A DNA stretch of 64,000 nucleotides from positions 1 to 64,000 of the forward strand of contig JBBHKE010003035.1 in NCBI GenBank assembly GCA_037447655.1. Reading direction: 5' to 3'. This document shows positions 23,996 to 33,783 of this stretch, in pieces. Position 1 is the stretch's first letter, and every line of letters begins with the position of its first letter. Source of the DNA: Zygnema cylindricum (taxonomy: Eukaryota; Streptophyta; Zygnematophyceae; Zygnematales; Zygnemataceae). The position numbers and the translations under genes were made by a program. A model generated the notes under the pieces. It did not search any database. It was not told the origin of the DNA and saw only the letters and a program-made list of their open reading frames with translations.

Positions 23996-24472
23996 TTGTT
24001 TTCCTTGTTCTTACTGTTCATTTCATGCGTTGGTCGGGTCTTGCCGCCCTACGTACAAGTCCTTTGGGCGACGGTCTCTCTTTGTCCTACGTATGTCTTT
24101 GTTTGTTTTACTTCTCTTTGTACTTTATTTGTGGCTTCGTAATCTTTCTTGCTTGAGTCTACGTTGTTACTTTAGGTCTTAATTACCTCTGTACATTGCC
24201 GCCCTAAAGTCAACCCATTACAATCTAACTTACATTAGAATCTAGTCTACATACATTAGAATCTAGTCATATAGAATCTTGACTAGTATCCTTTTTGTTC
24301 CAACGCACCAAAGAGCGCTTAGACTCCACAGTAATTAGCACTGTGTATTTTGTATATAATTGAATTTTCTCACTTAATGAAATCATCCCAAATACAAATC
24401 AATTTGTCTCTCCAATGCATTGCTCTTTCTCTTGTGTATAATTTAATGGCTTTCGCCAATCCACCTCTAATA
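23996..24472 (+). repeat. 3' LTR of Copia-B, second fragment
   Basis: From ttcttactgttcatttcatg onward the sequence follows the 5' LTR from about position 15650 to its end. About 65 bp of the LTR are missing at the junction with element J, so the insertion was accompanied or followed by a deletion. Confidence 0.8.
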
Positions 24473-24477
24473 GCCGC

Positions 24478-24545
24478 CACCTGATGCACCTACACCTCGT
24501 CAATCCACCAGGTGCCAAGGGCAGACAGCGCCTTAGAGGGACCCT
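24478..24545 (-). pseudogene. Host exon, upstream part, beyond Copia-B
   Basis: Reading minus from about 24540 the frame gives ALGTWWIDEV, then a TAG, then VHQV, which joins in phase to the codons at 15539 once one copy of the target duplication is ignored. The TAG at about 24486-24488 is either a decay mutation in the dead gene or part of an acceptor site (gtgtag before GTGCATC). The WWIDEV pattern is reminiscent of the last strands of carbohydrate-binding beta-sandwich domains, but this is only an impression. Confidence 0.45.
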
Positions 24546-25495
24546 AGGACAGAGAGACTGCCTTAGAGGGACCCTCTTTTTCAAAGTTCCCCTTTCTTTT
24601 CTTATCCCTCTTTTTCGACCGAAGGTTCGATAAGGTTTACCTTTGTCATTCTTCCTCTCTTCACGCTTGCGCTTGATACCGCCATTCCTCACATCATGCT
24701 TCTGCCAGTCACCACGAGTTGTAAATGCAGTCACCCTATCACCTCCTCGACGAAGCTCCAAAGTGCTTTCCCTTACAAGAATTAACCCCATGGTAATGCT
24801 CCAAGTCCATGAGGAGCCATCCATTCCCTACATACGGTAAATGATGTCTTCGTACTCATCTGGAAGTTTCATGATTAATGTACTAATATTTCTCTCCTCA
24901 GATTATAAATATCGCACACTAGCAAGCTCAACATATAACGCAACAATATCATATGCTACCGCCTTTATAAACATAGGCTCGATTTTCTATTTTACTAACT
25001 GCTGCATGTGTATAGTCTCACTCTTATAAATCTGAATTAGTGTTTCCCAGATTTCCGAAGACTTAGTTAGATTTAAAAGAGTGATAGCTATAGACTGAGA
25101 CACATATCTAAGTATCAGATGTTTTGCTATATTGATTTTATATTCCCAAAATTTTATGTCATTTTCTTCAATTTTTGGTTCAGTTATAATCCCTACAAGT
25201 GGAACCGTAGCTGAGAGCCTAGCTCCCCTCACCATCGGTGTCCCTTTATCCTTCTCCCCTTTTCCCCCTTCCATGGTAATGATTTTCCCTTCATCTTCCA
25301 TTGTATCCTTACTCCGGTTGGTTTTTTTGAAAGCCCTAGATGATTCTTTATAGTGAATTCCTCCAAAGCTTGGTCGCAAACACCCCACTTATCCCGAAAC
25401 AATTCCCCATAAGTGATTTTCGAAAAGCAATCCCTCCATCGTAAACTCCTAATAAGTGAAGTATTTTCCATCAAACATAGGCACCCTAGATAGTG
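24546..25495 (-). pseudogene. Copia-I gag, degenerate
   Basis: Minus-strand frames give MFDGKYFTY, then ENHLWGIVSG (with stops), then the capsid segment ITLLNLTKSSEIWETLIQIY. At the 3' end comes LVRESTLELRRGGDRVTAF followed by a basic RNA-binding stretch. The last part aligns with the equivalent region of Copia-G (LVKESTIKLRRG). The zinc knuckle and everything downstream are absent. A 16-bp direct repeat (gccttagagggaccct) lies at the junction with host sequence (about 24526 and 24559). Confidence 0.75.
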
Positions 25496-25522
25496 GGCCC
25501 ATTCTTGCTCAAAATTCTCCAC

Positions 25523-26259
25523 TGTTAGATTTCTGCAGCTAAGCTACCTTAAACCGCAACACCAGATTGTCACTTTCTACCCTCTGATATTTTCCACCTA
25601 GTCTGACTCATAGTGTGAAACTTGGTCAGAGCTAAGTACTAGTGTAGTTCTAACAGCTCACAAAGTTCCACCTCAATTGCACGCAATATGAAAAAGATAT
25701 GATTGATCACAAACTGCTTTTCATTGAAGTAAACTATTGTACAAGGAAATACTGAATTTTTCTAAGTTTTAGAGATCATTTTTATACTCTTAGCCCTCTG
25801 TACTGAACACCTAACCAATTAAATCATAGCTGAGTACAGTACTATAGTAACTTACTTACGGACAAACCAGGTATAAACCTTTATAACTAAAACTATTAGA
25901 CACACTATAAATTAATTCACAAAACGACAATCTGTACATTTTTGAATTTATCACCGACACAAATTCTACGCCCGAAAAAATATCAGTGTCAATATTTACG
26001 TAAGACGATTGAAGTGTGATCCCGCAAAATAGTCAAAGTCCGCGGACGTTGGTTCGATCTTTTATATCCGCAGATATAATAGTCACTCAGGGTACACAAA
26101 TGCTCCAGGAACGCCGGAACTTACTATTGCCGTACGATCACCAATTACTCTCTGAACACCTGCCGGAATATCCGCAGATGTATTGTACTAACTTTGTCCG
26201 ACTCAAACGTTACCATCACTCTATATAGGGTACAAACCTAAAATATTGTAAGTCCTCAT
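25523..26259 (-). repeat. LTR of Copia-I, main part
   Basis: It begins TGTTAGATTTCTGCAG. A start at 25506 (TGCTCAAAATTC) is an alternative, because the primer site is altered. The LTR is broken at 26259 by element D and resumes after the duplicated CTCAT at 31703-31707, ending CCCATAACA at 31753. The spliced length is about 780 bp. Confidence 0.6.
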
Positions 26260-27198
26260 TGTTGTCCATAGCCTATTTCGGACATGGATTACTCACGGAA
26301 ACACCCACAGACTACCTCAAAACAGCTTTGTTACAGATAGTACAAATTACTCCAAAATAAACCGAATCACCTCAAACTGCAACAATATGTATTATACCAT
26401 ATAGAGTGTAAACTCCCAAAGTTACGGCCAAATCCACCAAGGCATCTAGAAGATATAAGCTCCAGAGTTTCACAGAAAAAGCTGACAACTTCACAAACTA
26501 ACCACTTAGGCTGCTCACTGAATCTTACACAGAGACTATAATACAATGAAACTTCACACACATATAGATTCTATATCATAGAATAACTCCACAAAGTCTT
26601 ACATGAAAGTACCAAACAGAGTGATCACACCAACAGGTCAAAGATGCAGAAAACAGTTTGCCATTGCTTTGATAAACTTGCCTGCAATACTCAAAATATT
26701 CTAAGTCCTACAAGTTATACTCAGAGTGTTCACTACTGAATGTACGGAGGCATACCAGCCGTACGGTATCTACCATCTACCTAATCTATTGTAAGTATAC
26801 CCGAATAGTTCGAGGTATGTCAGTCTGAACAGATCTACACTAATAAACTAATTAGCCACAAGACAAACCAATGTTGCTCAGGATATTTACACCGACATCT
26901 CCGTAATCAATACAAGTCATGTTATCCGGAGCAGCGTTGTTTTGACTACGTCGCAGCTGTTCCGTATCGGCGGCGCCTATTTCAATATTCCGTTTATTTT
27001 ACATCGGACTTTTTCGCGATCCGCCGTCCATTTGTCACAGCTTGTTCACACCACTCAATGAGTCTTTTACTTCTCTTTAATTATATCAATCTGTTCGCTC
27101 CCCCAATCCGTGAATCTATTCAAACCTCCATATTAAATCCAATTAGCAATTACGCACGCACTGTCTCGTACGCACGAAACTGACTTTTCAAAACAACA
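26260..27198 (-). repeat. 3' LTR of element D
   Basis: Left to right it runs from TGTTGTCCATAGCC to CAAAACAACA, 939 bp. It matches the interrupted 5' LTR and, in opposite orientation, the LTR-like sequence at 42481-43130. Confidence 0.85.
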
Positions 27199-27239
27199 CT
27201 CCCTCGAAAATTTAGTTTCGTGCACCCAAAAAAATATGC

Positions 27240-27425
27240 AGCATCTAATGTTATGTTGCTACGCTGCGCTAGTGTGACATCGCAGCGAAGTATGAATACA
27301 AAGTGTAGCGTGTGCTGCTATGGTGCTACGCTGCGTTAGTTGGACATTGCAGCGCAGGATGAATACAAAGTGCAGCATGTACTGCTATGTTGCCATGCTG
27401 CGCTAATTCGACATCGCAGTCCGAG
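27240..27425 (-). repeat. Minisatellite, 67-bp period
   Basis: Two full units and one partial unit of 67 bp begin ctacgctgcg, ctacgctgcg and ccatgctgcg (27259, 27326, 27393). It lies just inside the 3' LTR of element D, next to the polypurine tract, and is GC-richer than its surroundings. Confidence 0.8.
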
Positions 27426-28420
27426 CTGCTTCTCTTTTCCACCCTTAACTTCCTCCTCATAGCCTCATCTACTTAGATTAAAGCTTTCAAATTCTACACT
27501 CCCCTAAAGCTTTAGACTCATTAGTCTAGGCTGTATGCAAATATGTCCATTCTAACGGATAAACAAAAATATATATATATATGTTTTTTAATATTCAAAA
27601 TTTTGTATCAACCTCCACTCTTCATCATACAAGAATTTGAGCAAAAAGATCACATCACCACAGCTTTGCCGACGTCGCCATTGCTGCTGCTACCCTCTGC
27701 CGATTCCCATTCGCTTGCTGCCTTTTTGCAAACAGTGTCCTGTAATAGCTCCCCTTACGCCATAAATTCATAACCCATGAATATTTAGTTGCGTGCACCT
27801 GGAATAGAGTAATCAGCGTGTAAGTGTCATACGTCACCACTCCTTTCGCTGCGCTCTGCCATGTCTCCCGAATTTTTCCTTCCTGAACAGGTCATTGCTT
27901 CCACTGCCTCCTTCGTCTTCAAAAAATACATAAAAAAAAAAAATTGTTTCTTTTCAACTAACTCAGCAAGGAAGAATAAAAATCCTACCAAAAACAAATC
28001 AAATGTCAAACGAAGTTGTCTTTAAAAGGCATGCCTGTAATATAAGTTTTTCCAAAATTAAGATTTCTCTAAATTCACATTCTTTTCAAAAATATTCCCC
28101 TGAAAATCATTTCTTCGCTCTCTTATCTTGATCACTTTCTGAGCATGTTTTTTTTTACCCTTGATCCTTTGAATATTACATCTTCTTTTTGTTTTCTTCA
28201 TGATCTTTTGTCTTGTTTGAAGGTTTACATTTCAGTCACAATTTTCTACTTGTTTAATGTCAAAAATACTAGTTTTCTGTTTCACCTTTGTGTTATTCTC
28301 CATAGATTTGCTACTTCCATCAACTTCATTCATCTGAGAAATTTTAATTTTGATTCTTTTTCTTTTCAGCTGCACTCTTTTAACTTTTGCATTTCTATTA
28401 CATTTTTCGAACCCACAAAC

Positions 28421-28840
28421 TTATTTTCTCACTCCATTTTTTTGAACAGTTTTTCTTTGTTTTTCTCCTAGTTCACCAATTTTCACGGCCACCTTATTTC
28501 TAGTTTCTGCTTCTAAGTGTCCATCTATTCCCTTGACTCCTCTTACTTTAGTTAACAAACTTTCTTGTAAGCAATTTTCACTCAAAGATTTGTCATCTGA
28601 TAAGGTCACAGAAATCGTGTCCTTCTCTCTTTTGTCCTTCACCACACTATCTTCGGTGACATAACTCCTTCCACCAGTTTTTACATTATACACCTCATTC
28701 CTAATTCCAGTCTTCTTCATATCTTCGCCCGGTCCTTCTAGAAAAACTGGATTTAATTTATTAGCCTTTATGTTTAAGTATTTTTCGGCTTCCACTTCCA
28801 AGTGACCTTCACTTCCTCTAATTTTTCTTACTTCGAACAA
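28421..28840 (-). CDS. Acidic/basic ORF inside element D, unknown
   Basis: This is a 139-residue minus-strand frame, rich in Lys and Glu and without hydrophobic stretches. It contains an internal repeat: EVRKIRGSEGHLEVEA near the start and KVRGVKGIDGHLEAET about 85 residues later. It lies downstream of gag within the element, where pol would normally begin, and shows no protease, integrase or polymerase motif. A stop just upstream (in LVINKEL*EEEL) separates it from more protein-like sequence, so it is probably part of a longer decayed frame. The function is unknown. Confidence 0.4.
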   Translation of the reverse strand: MFEVRKIRGSEGHLEVEAEKYLNIKANKLNPVFLEGPGEDMKKTGIRNEVYNVKTGGRSYVTEDSVVKDKREKDTISVTLSDDKSLSENCLQESLLTKVRGVKGIDGHLEAETRNKVAVKIGELGEKQRKTVQKNGVRK

Positions 28841-29099
28841 CTCTTCCTCCTATAACTCTTTGTTAATCACCAATCTGACGTCTAGAAAAGGGACACACAC
28901 CAAAAAAATTTTCTGTCACCTCCTCTTTTACTCCATTCCAAACAACACATAAGGTCGATATATACATAAATTCGTCAACACACGGTGTATGTCTTTTGTC
29001 ATTTGTCGAGTCTTGTCTCTCACTCACGAAAGCACTTGATTCCTTTCTTGTTGGGGTTCGAACTAGGGTGTTGTCCCATCCATCTCTAAAATTCCCTGT

Positions 29100-29829
29100 A
29101 AGACATGCACTTTTATATGATGGACATACCCTGAAGGTATGTATGCACTTTTATATGATGGACATACCCTGAAGGTATGTCCTAAATCATTTCAGTAAAA
29201 ACAATTCGTTGGCCGATCTCCGAACTCACTATTACCTTTAAATTTTTGAAACTGAGACTTAGATTCCTTTATATTCCTTTCACTTGATAAGACCCTTCTA
29301 TTAGCCTCTTCATCTAGAATAACTCGTCTAACTACAGTTATGCTCCAATCACTTTTATCAATTAAAGTCAATCGATCTAGTGCACTCTTATATTCTTTAG
29401 GTAGACTTCTCATTAACAAGATAGCTTGTTGAGCATTTGTAAAGTTTCCTCTTGCCAAATCATTTTCTACAAATAATACTTGTAAGTCAATACACTGTTT
29501 CTCCATACTCCCTCCTACATACTTGTGTTCAACTATTTTGGTAACACTGCTAAGCCAATGATATAAAGACGTCTTTGCATACATACTTTCTAAGCACTTC
29601 CATAATTCAGCTGCCTTTTTAACACTTAGGTATGACATTACTATATCCAGAGTGAAGGAGTTCTTAATAACCTATAGACACTCATGATTTTTACTTTTCT
29701 ATCCATTGGACGTTTCGGCCAAGGTACGGTCCACCACATCCATTAGTTTTATCATCTCGAAGTAGCTCTCGAGTGCACACTACCAGTAGTGATATTTTGA
29801 TCCATCAAATATATATAGCCATGGGTGTT
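29100..29829 (-). pseudogene. Element D gag (UBN2-type), damaged
   Basis: The minus-strand ATG overlaps the primer site (in ATGGGCCAACACC) and leads to FDGSKYHYW followed by a stop, then LMDVVDRTLAE. The frame 29638-29192 carries the UBN2 capsid core, with LWKCLESMYAKTSLYHW and LLMRSLPKEYKSALDRL. It ends in a CCHC knuckle whose second Cys codon has become TGA (CFY*NDLGHTFRVC). A tandem duplication of 38 bp follows. Length and motifs match Ty1/copia gag. Confidence 0.8.
29105..29180 (-). repeat. Tandem duplication, 2 x 38 bp, in gag knuckle
   Basis: The unit atgcacttttatatgatgga is repeated at 29105 and 29143. The duplication covers the second half of the zinc knuckle and shifts the downstream frame. 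Confidence 0.85.
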
Positions 29830-29840
29830 GGCCCATAACC
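29830..29840 (-). other. Primer-binding site of element D
   Basis: On the minus strand GGTTATGGGCC lies directly after the LTR end (GGACAACA). It is an exact match to the anticodon-arm (half-tRNA) initiator Met primer site known for Drosophila copia. Confidence 0.75.
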
Positions 29841-31702
29841 TGTTGTCCATAGCCTACTTAAGCCATGGGTTACTCACGGAAACACACACAGACTACCTCA
29901 AAACAGTTGTGTTACAGACAGTACAGATTACTCCAACATAAACCGAATCACCTCAAACTGCACCAATATGCATTGTATCATATACAGTGTAAACTCCCAA
30001 AGTTACGGCCAAATCCACCATGGCATTTAGAAGATATAAGCTCCAGAGTTTCACAAAAACAGCTGACAACTTCACAAACTAACCGCTTAGACTGCTCACT
30101 GAATCTTACACAGATACTGGAATACAATGAAACCTAACACACATATAGATTCTATATTATAGAATAACTCCACAAAGTTTCACATGAAAGAACCAAACAG
30201 AGTGATCACACCAACAGGTCAAAGATGCAGAAAACAATTTGCCATTGCTTTGATAAACTTGCCTGCGATACTCAAAATATTCTAAGTCCTACAAGTTATA
30301 CTCAGAGAGTTCACTTCTGAATGTACAGAGGCATACCAGCCGTACGGTATCTACCATCTAACTAAACTATTGTAAGTATACCCGAATAGTTCGAGGTATG
30401 TCAGTCTGAACAAATCTACACTAATAAACTAATTAGCCACAAGACAAACCAATGTTGCTCAGGATATTTACACAAACATCTCCGTAATCAATACAGGTCA
30501 TATTATCCGCAGCAACGTTGTCTTGACTGCGTCCCAGCTGCTTCGTACCGGCGGCACATATTGTTGTCCATAGCCATTTCTAGCCATGGATTCACCCTAG
30601 GAAGCACCACAGACTACCCTAAAAACAGCGTACTTTGGATACACACAGAATTCAACAGAATTAACAAAACAAGCTGAAACTATATTTACAGATATTATCT
30701 AGGATATAAAATGACCTCACAAAGTTTCAGACAAAAATAATAAACAGATTGATCACATCATCTAGTCAAAGTTGCAGAAAAACAGTCTGCCAGAACTTTG
30801 ATCAGACAGGCTAACTTCACAATGAAGTAAAACACAGACTAGGCACACAATAGACCTGAAAATCTGTGACAATATTAAAAATATAAATAGGAACAAAAAT
30901 GCAGAATTTCAGATAATTCCGCTTGCAGATTTGAGTGTAATCCTCAGATAAAATTACCAAAAATAACCATAAACAGTTTTTGGTCCAAAAAGTTCCTATG
31001 TCCTAAAATGACGAAGTCCTACAAATATATACAAGAGCTTACTGCTGAATGTACGGAGGCATATCAGCGGTACGCTATCTACCAGCTACCTCTATTAATG
31101 TCGGTATACCTGAATACTTCAAGGTATGTCAAAGTGAGTAAATCTACACTAATAATTAATTCACAAAAAGACACATGAATGTTCAACCAAATATTTACAT
31201 CGACGCTTCCGTAAAATCCGCGTACTGAGTATAAACTTGATTAGTCACTTGAGGACGAAACCACGTCATGAACCGACATCACATACGTACGGTCCACTTG
31301 ATACCACATTATCAAAATACAATCTTTTAACTTCAATTGTACAATTACTCCCCCAATCCACAAATCAATTCGAACCTCCATTTGTACCACCACAATATTT
31401 CCGTTAATAATCTACGCACAAACCGTCGCGTGCGCACAAAATGTGGCGTAAGTACGAAACTAACATTTCAAAAACAACACATATTTCAATATTCCGTTTA
31501 TTTTACATCGGACTGCTTCGCGATCCGCCGTCCATATGTCACAGCTTGTTCACACCACTCAATTAGTCTTTTAAGTCACTTTAACTATATCAATCCGTTC
31601 GCTCCCCTAATCCGTGAATACATTCAAACCTCGATATTAAATCCAATTAGCAGTTACGCACGCACTGTCTCGTACGCACGAAACTGACTATTCAAAACAA
31701 CA
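29841..31702 (-). repeat. 5' LTR of element D, interrupted
   Basis: It starts TGTTGTCCATAGCC and ends CAAAACAACA as in the 3' LTR. It is split at 30561 by a 918-bp solo LTR with its own duplicated CATAT. Removing the insert leaves about 939 bp, the same as the partner LTR. Confidence 0.85.
30562..31479 (-). mobile_element. Solo LTR nested in the D 5' LTR
   Basis: This 918-bp unit begins TGTTGTCCATAGCC and ends AAAAACAACA, flanked on both sides by CATAT (30557-30561, 31480-31484). It is a diverged relative of the LTR it sits in. Only LTR sequence is present, so it probably arose by recombination between the two LTRs of a former full element. Confidence 0.85.
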
Positions 31703-31753
31703 CTCATCTTCCTTTCTCATACAGATAAAAGTTTTTTTTATACACCCATAACA

Positions 31754-32874
31754 TGTAACTCTATGGGCTCCATCGCCACACAAAATTCGCAGGTCCAAAG
31801 AAGCTAATCTAGATAATGTCGACCCCAAGTTTATATAAACCCAAATGATTGACCCCTTGACAATCAGAACCTCATTAAAACTTCACCCTTGTGAAATAAG
31901 ACTTTCTGTGTGCTCAGTTTCACTACAGAATGCAAAGTTAGAATATGAGTTTTGGATAATATTCCCCACTTTGACTTTCCCTTAGAAATACAGCCACCCT
32001 GGCAGACAAACACTCTGGCTGACTACACCCTTGTGTAGCCTAGACTCCTCTAAGTCCGCAGCAAAAAGAATCACTGAATTCGGTCAATTGAGTTTATAGT
32101 TATGGCTGGCCAAAGTTTGCCTTTTATACAAGATGCTCTACCTACCCAAAATATTCTAAGTCCTAAACCCCTCTCTAAACCTCCTAGTTTGAGGCACTAA
32201 GCAATCATAGGACTTTACCGTACAATAAAGTACAAATGCCAAAGTACTTCCTGTAAGGACAGTGTACGACGTCGCTATAATGCGACATTTGTCTCATCCG
32301 AATTTGTTGTCTTCCGTTCCGAAGATTTCTTAAACGCGTATGATGTTGCCACGTGTCATTCGGAGTGGCAAAGTTCGCAAACTGCCAAATTTTCCTTTAC
32401 GCGCAGCCAAGGCTAACCACTGTCGTCCGATTGATATCGGTATTTTATAGGGACCGTCGAAACAAGTGTCAGTACTATTTGTTTCGTCCGGTACTAATAG
32501 TATAACTGTTTCTATGCCCTATAAATCGTAATCTAGTTAAATAGAAAAACCTACGTATATATGTTTAAATACATGATAAACAAATATACTTTAGCACTAG
32601 TCTTAGACTAAACAAACAAAGCTACCGGCTACGGTTGCCTTGATGGACGGCAGGTGCCAAGATCAATTCCTGGTTTCGTCGAGTACCTTTTGGTAAATCT
32701 ACCTAATTCACCCCTTGTGTTCCCTAGTGAGCTTTAGGCAGCTTTGGTTCTAGCTCCTTACCCATCCTTTAGTGACTATGACATGTGTGGGGGCTTTGAG
32801 AGGGGAGTTAGAGGCAAACTGCCTCTGCTCTTTTGTATCCTAATACATACCTAGAAAATACTCAAGTATCAACA
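31754..32874 (-). repeat. LTR-B4 of element F
   Basis: Boundaries are TGTAACTCTATGGGCTCC at the left and AGTATCAACA at the right, 1121 bp. It follows the family layout of LTR-B1 to B3. Confidence 0.75.
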
Positions 32875-32889
32875 CAAGTTAGCACCCAG

Positions 32890-33343
32890 ACACCAGGACA
32901 ACAATCCTTCCTCTATTCCACAATGCCAAAGGGAACCACCACCTTAGTCTTCTCAGGATCCTCAAGATCTCGTACGGTAAACTGTTCTTTGCAAATGTTT
33001 AGCCCCATATACAGCCTAGTCCACGTAGCCATCCCCAGCAGAATTTCAAATTGCTTACCTTCCACCACTAGAAGCGGAGTTGAATTCGCACCTGTTGGCC
33101 CGCGTCATTGGAGAACTCAATTGTCATGCCTGTAATAATCCCCTGTACTAGTTTGTTTCTGCTGCTAATCGTGCTCAGGCAAATGTCGCTTGGGCAAATA
33201 TGAGGTCGGAGTTCCTTGGGCATCTGTTGCAGAGCCGAAGTGGTTATCAAGTTAGGAAGTGCTCTGGTATCAACAACGATGTCTTGATATCCTCCGTATC
33301 CGTTGAGTTTGAAGTTTCCGGTTTTATTGACGATTAGGGCCAC
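32890..33343 (-). pseudogene. Retropepsin-like domain of element F, mutated
   Basis: The minus frame 33343-33068 shows a clan AA aspartic protease pattern: a first strand, then IVVDTRALPNLITTSALQQM, with the canonical DTG changed to DTR (33260-33271). The flap/psi-loop region follows (ITGMTIEFSNDAG). The expected second half (a LLGM-type motif and GLNICKEQF) continues in another frame to about 32890 with stops. The layout resembles Ty3/gypsy-type proteases more than the copia DTGA/SHH type. Gly to Arg at this position should abolish catalysis. Confidence 0.55.
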
Positions 33344-33783
33344 CTTTAAAGTTTTTTAATCCCTATCCACAATAAGGGGCCTTTGCTTCTGAGGACATGA
33401 AGGCTGTCTCGGACGAGTTTGCCAGAGCATCTTTTTTATTTCCCATGTGAATTTCTTCCCCCAAGGCTTCAATGAGGAGGTTTTTGGGTAGGTTATGGGA
33501 GGAAGGCGGGTGTTTTTACATGTGTGAGAGCGAATGGCATAAGGTGTGGTACCAAAATCAGTGCTGGCTTGGAGGATGGAAGTTGAGTGTCAGGCGGTGA
33601 AATTGGTTCTTCCGGTTTTTCATGCTTCTCCCCCCCGTCTTCCTCACTGTCGTCATCGGAATCTGCTGTTGGGGGTGTGCCTAGAGGGTTGTCTTCTGGC
33701 CATTTAGCTAGATATTGCTCAAACCATTCGTGATCGCTTTGTTTGTCAAGGGCCTTTCTTTCGAACCGTTTTTGTTTTTTTGC

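Larger units (their letters stand above)
15540..24472 (+). mobile_element. Copia-B, Ty1/copia element invaded by element J
   Basis: It consists of a 5' LTR (15540-16115), a primer site GGTTAGGGGCC, degenerate gag and pol, a polypurine tract TTGAGGGGGG (20661-20670) and a 3' LTR in two pieces (20672-20710 and 23996-24472). The pieces are separated by element J. Flanking pentamers are ACCGC (15535-15539) and GCCGC (24473-24477), a probable target duplication with one change. The element sits in a host exon. Its proteins differ clearly from Copia-A/C/E, so it is a separate lineage. Many stops show that it is dead. Confidence 0.8.
26260..31702 (-). mobile_element. Element D, non-autonomous LTR element with gag
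   Basis: Two related LTRs (26260-27198 and 29841-31702, the latter interrupted) bracket a 2.6-kb interior. The flanking pentamers CTCAT at 26255-26259 and 31703-31707 are identical, so this is one complete insertion. On the minus strand the order is 5' LTR, primer site GGTTATGGGCC (29830-29840), gag, an acidic repeat-bearing frame, a minisatellite, polypurine tract TTTCGAGGGAG (27199-27209) and 3' LTR. No protease, integrase or RT is recognisable. It therefore probably relied on enzymes from another copia element. Confidence 0.85.
24546..31753 (-). mobile_element. Copia-I, 3'-truncated, interrupted by element D
   Basis: The minus strand carries an LTR (about 25523-26259 continued at 31708-31753), then the gag start and capsid, then an abrupt end in host-exon sequence near 24546, so pol is missing. 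The LTR is split by the complete insertion of element D. It is a close relative of Copia-G: both read GGGCCC followed by SRVP and, later, HLWGIVSG at the start of gag. Confidence 0.7.

Noticed and set aside
28145-28471. 108-residue Phe/Ser/Leu-rich + strand frame
   Set aside because: Antisense of the Lys/Glu-rich frame region in element D; composition is typical of a shadow.
29041-29060. tRNA B-box-like ggttcgaac in element D
   Set aside because: No cloverleaf or A-box at a suitable distance could be formed.
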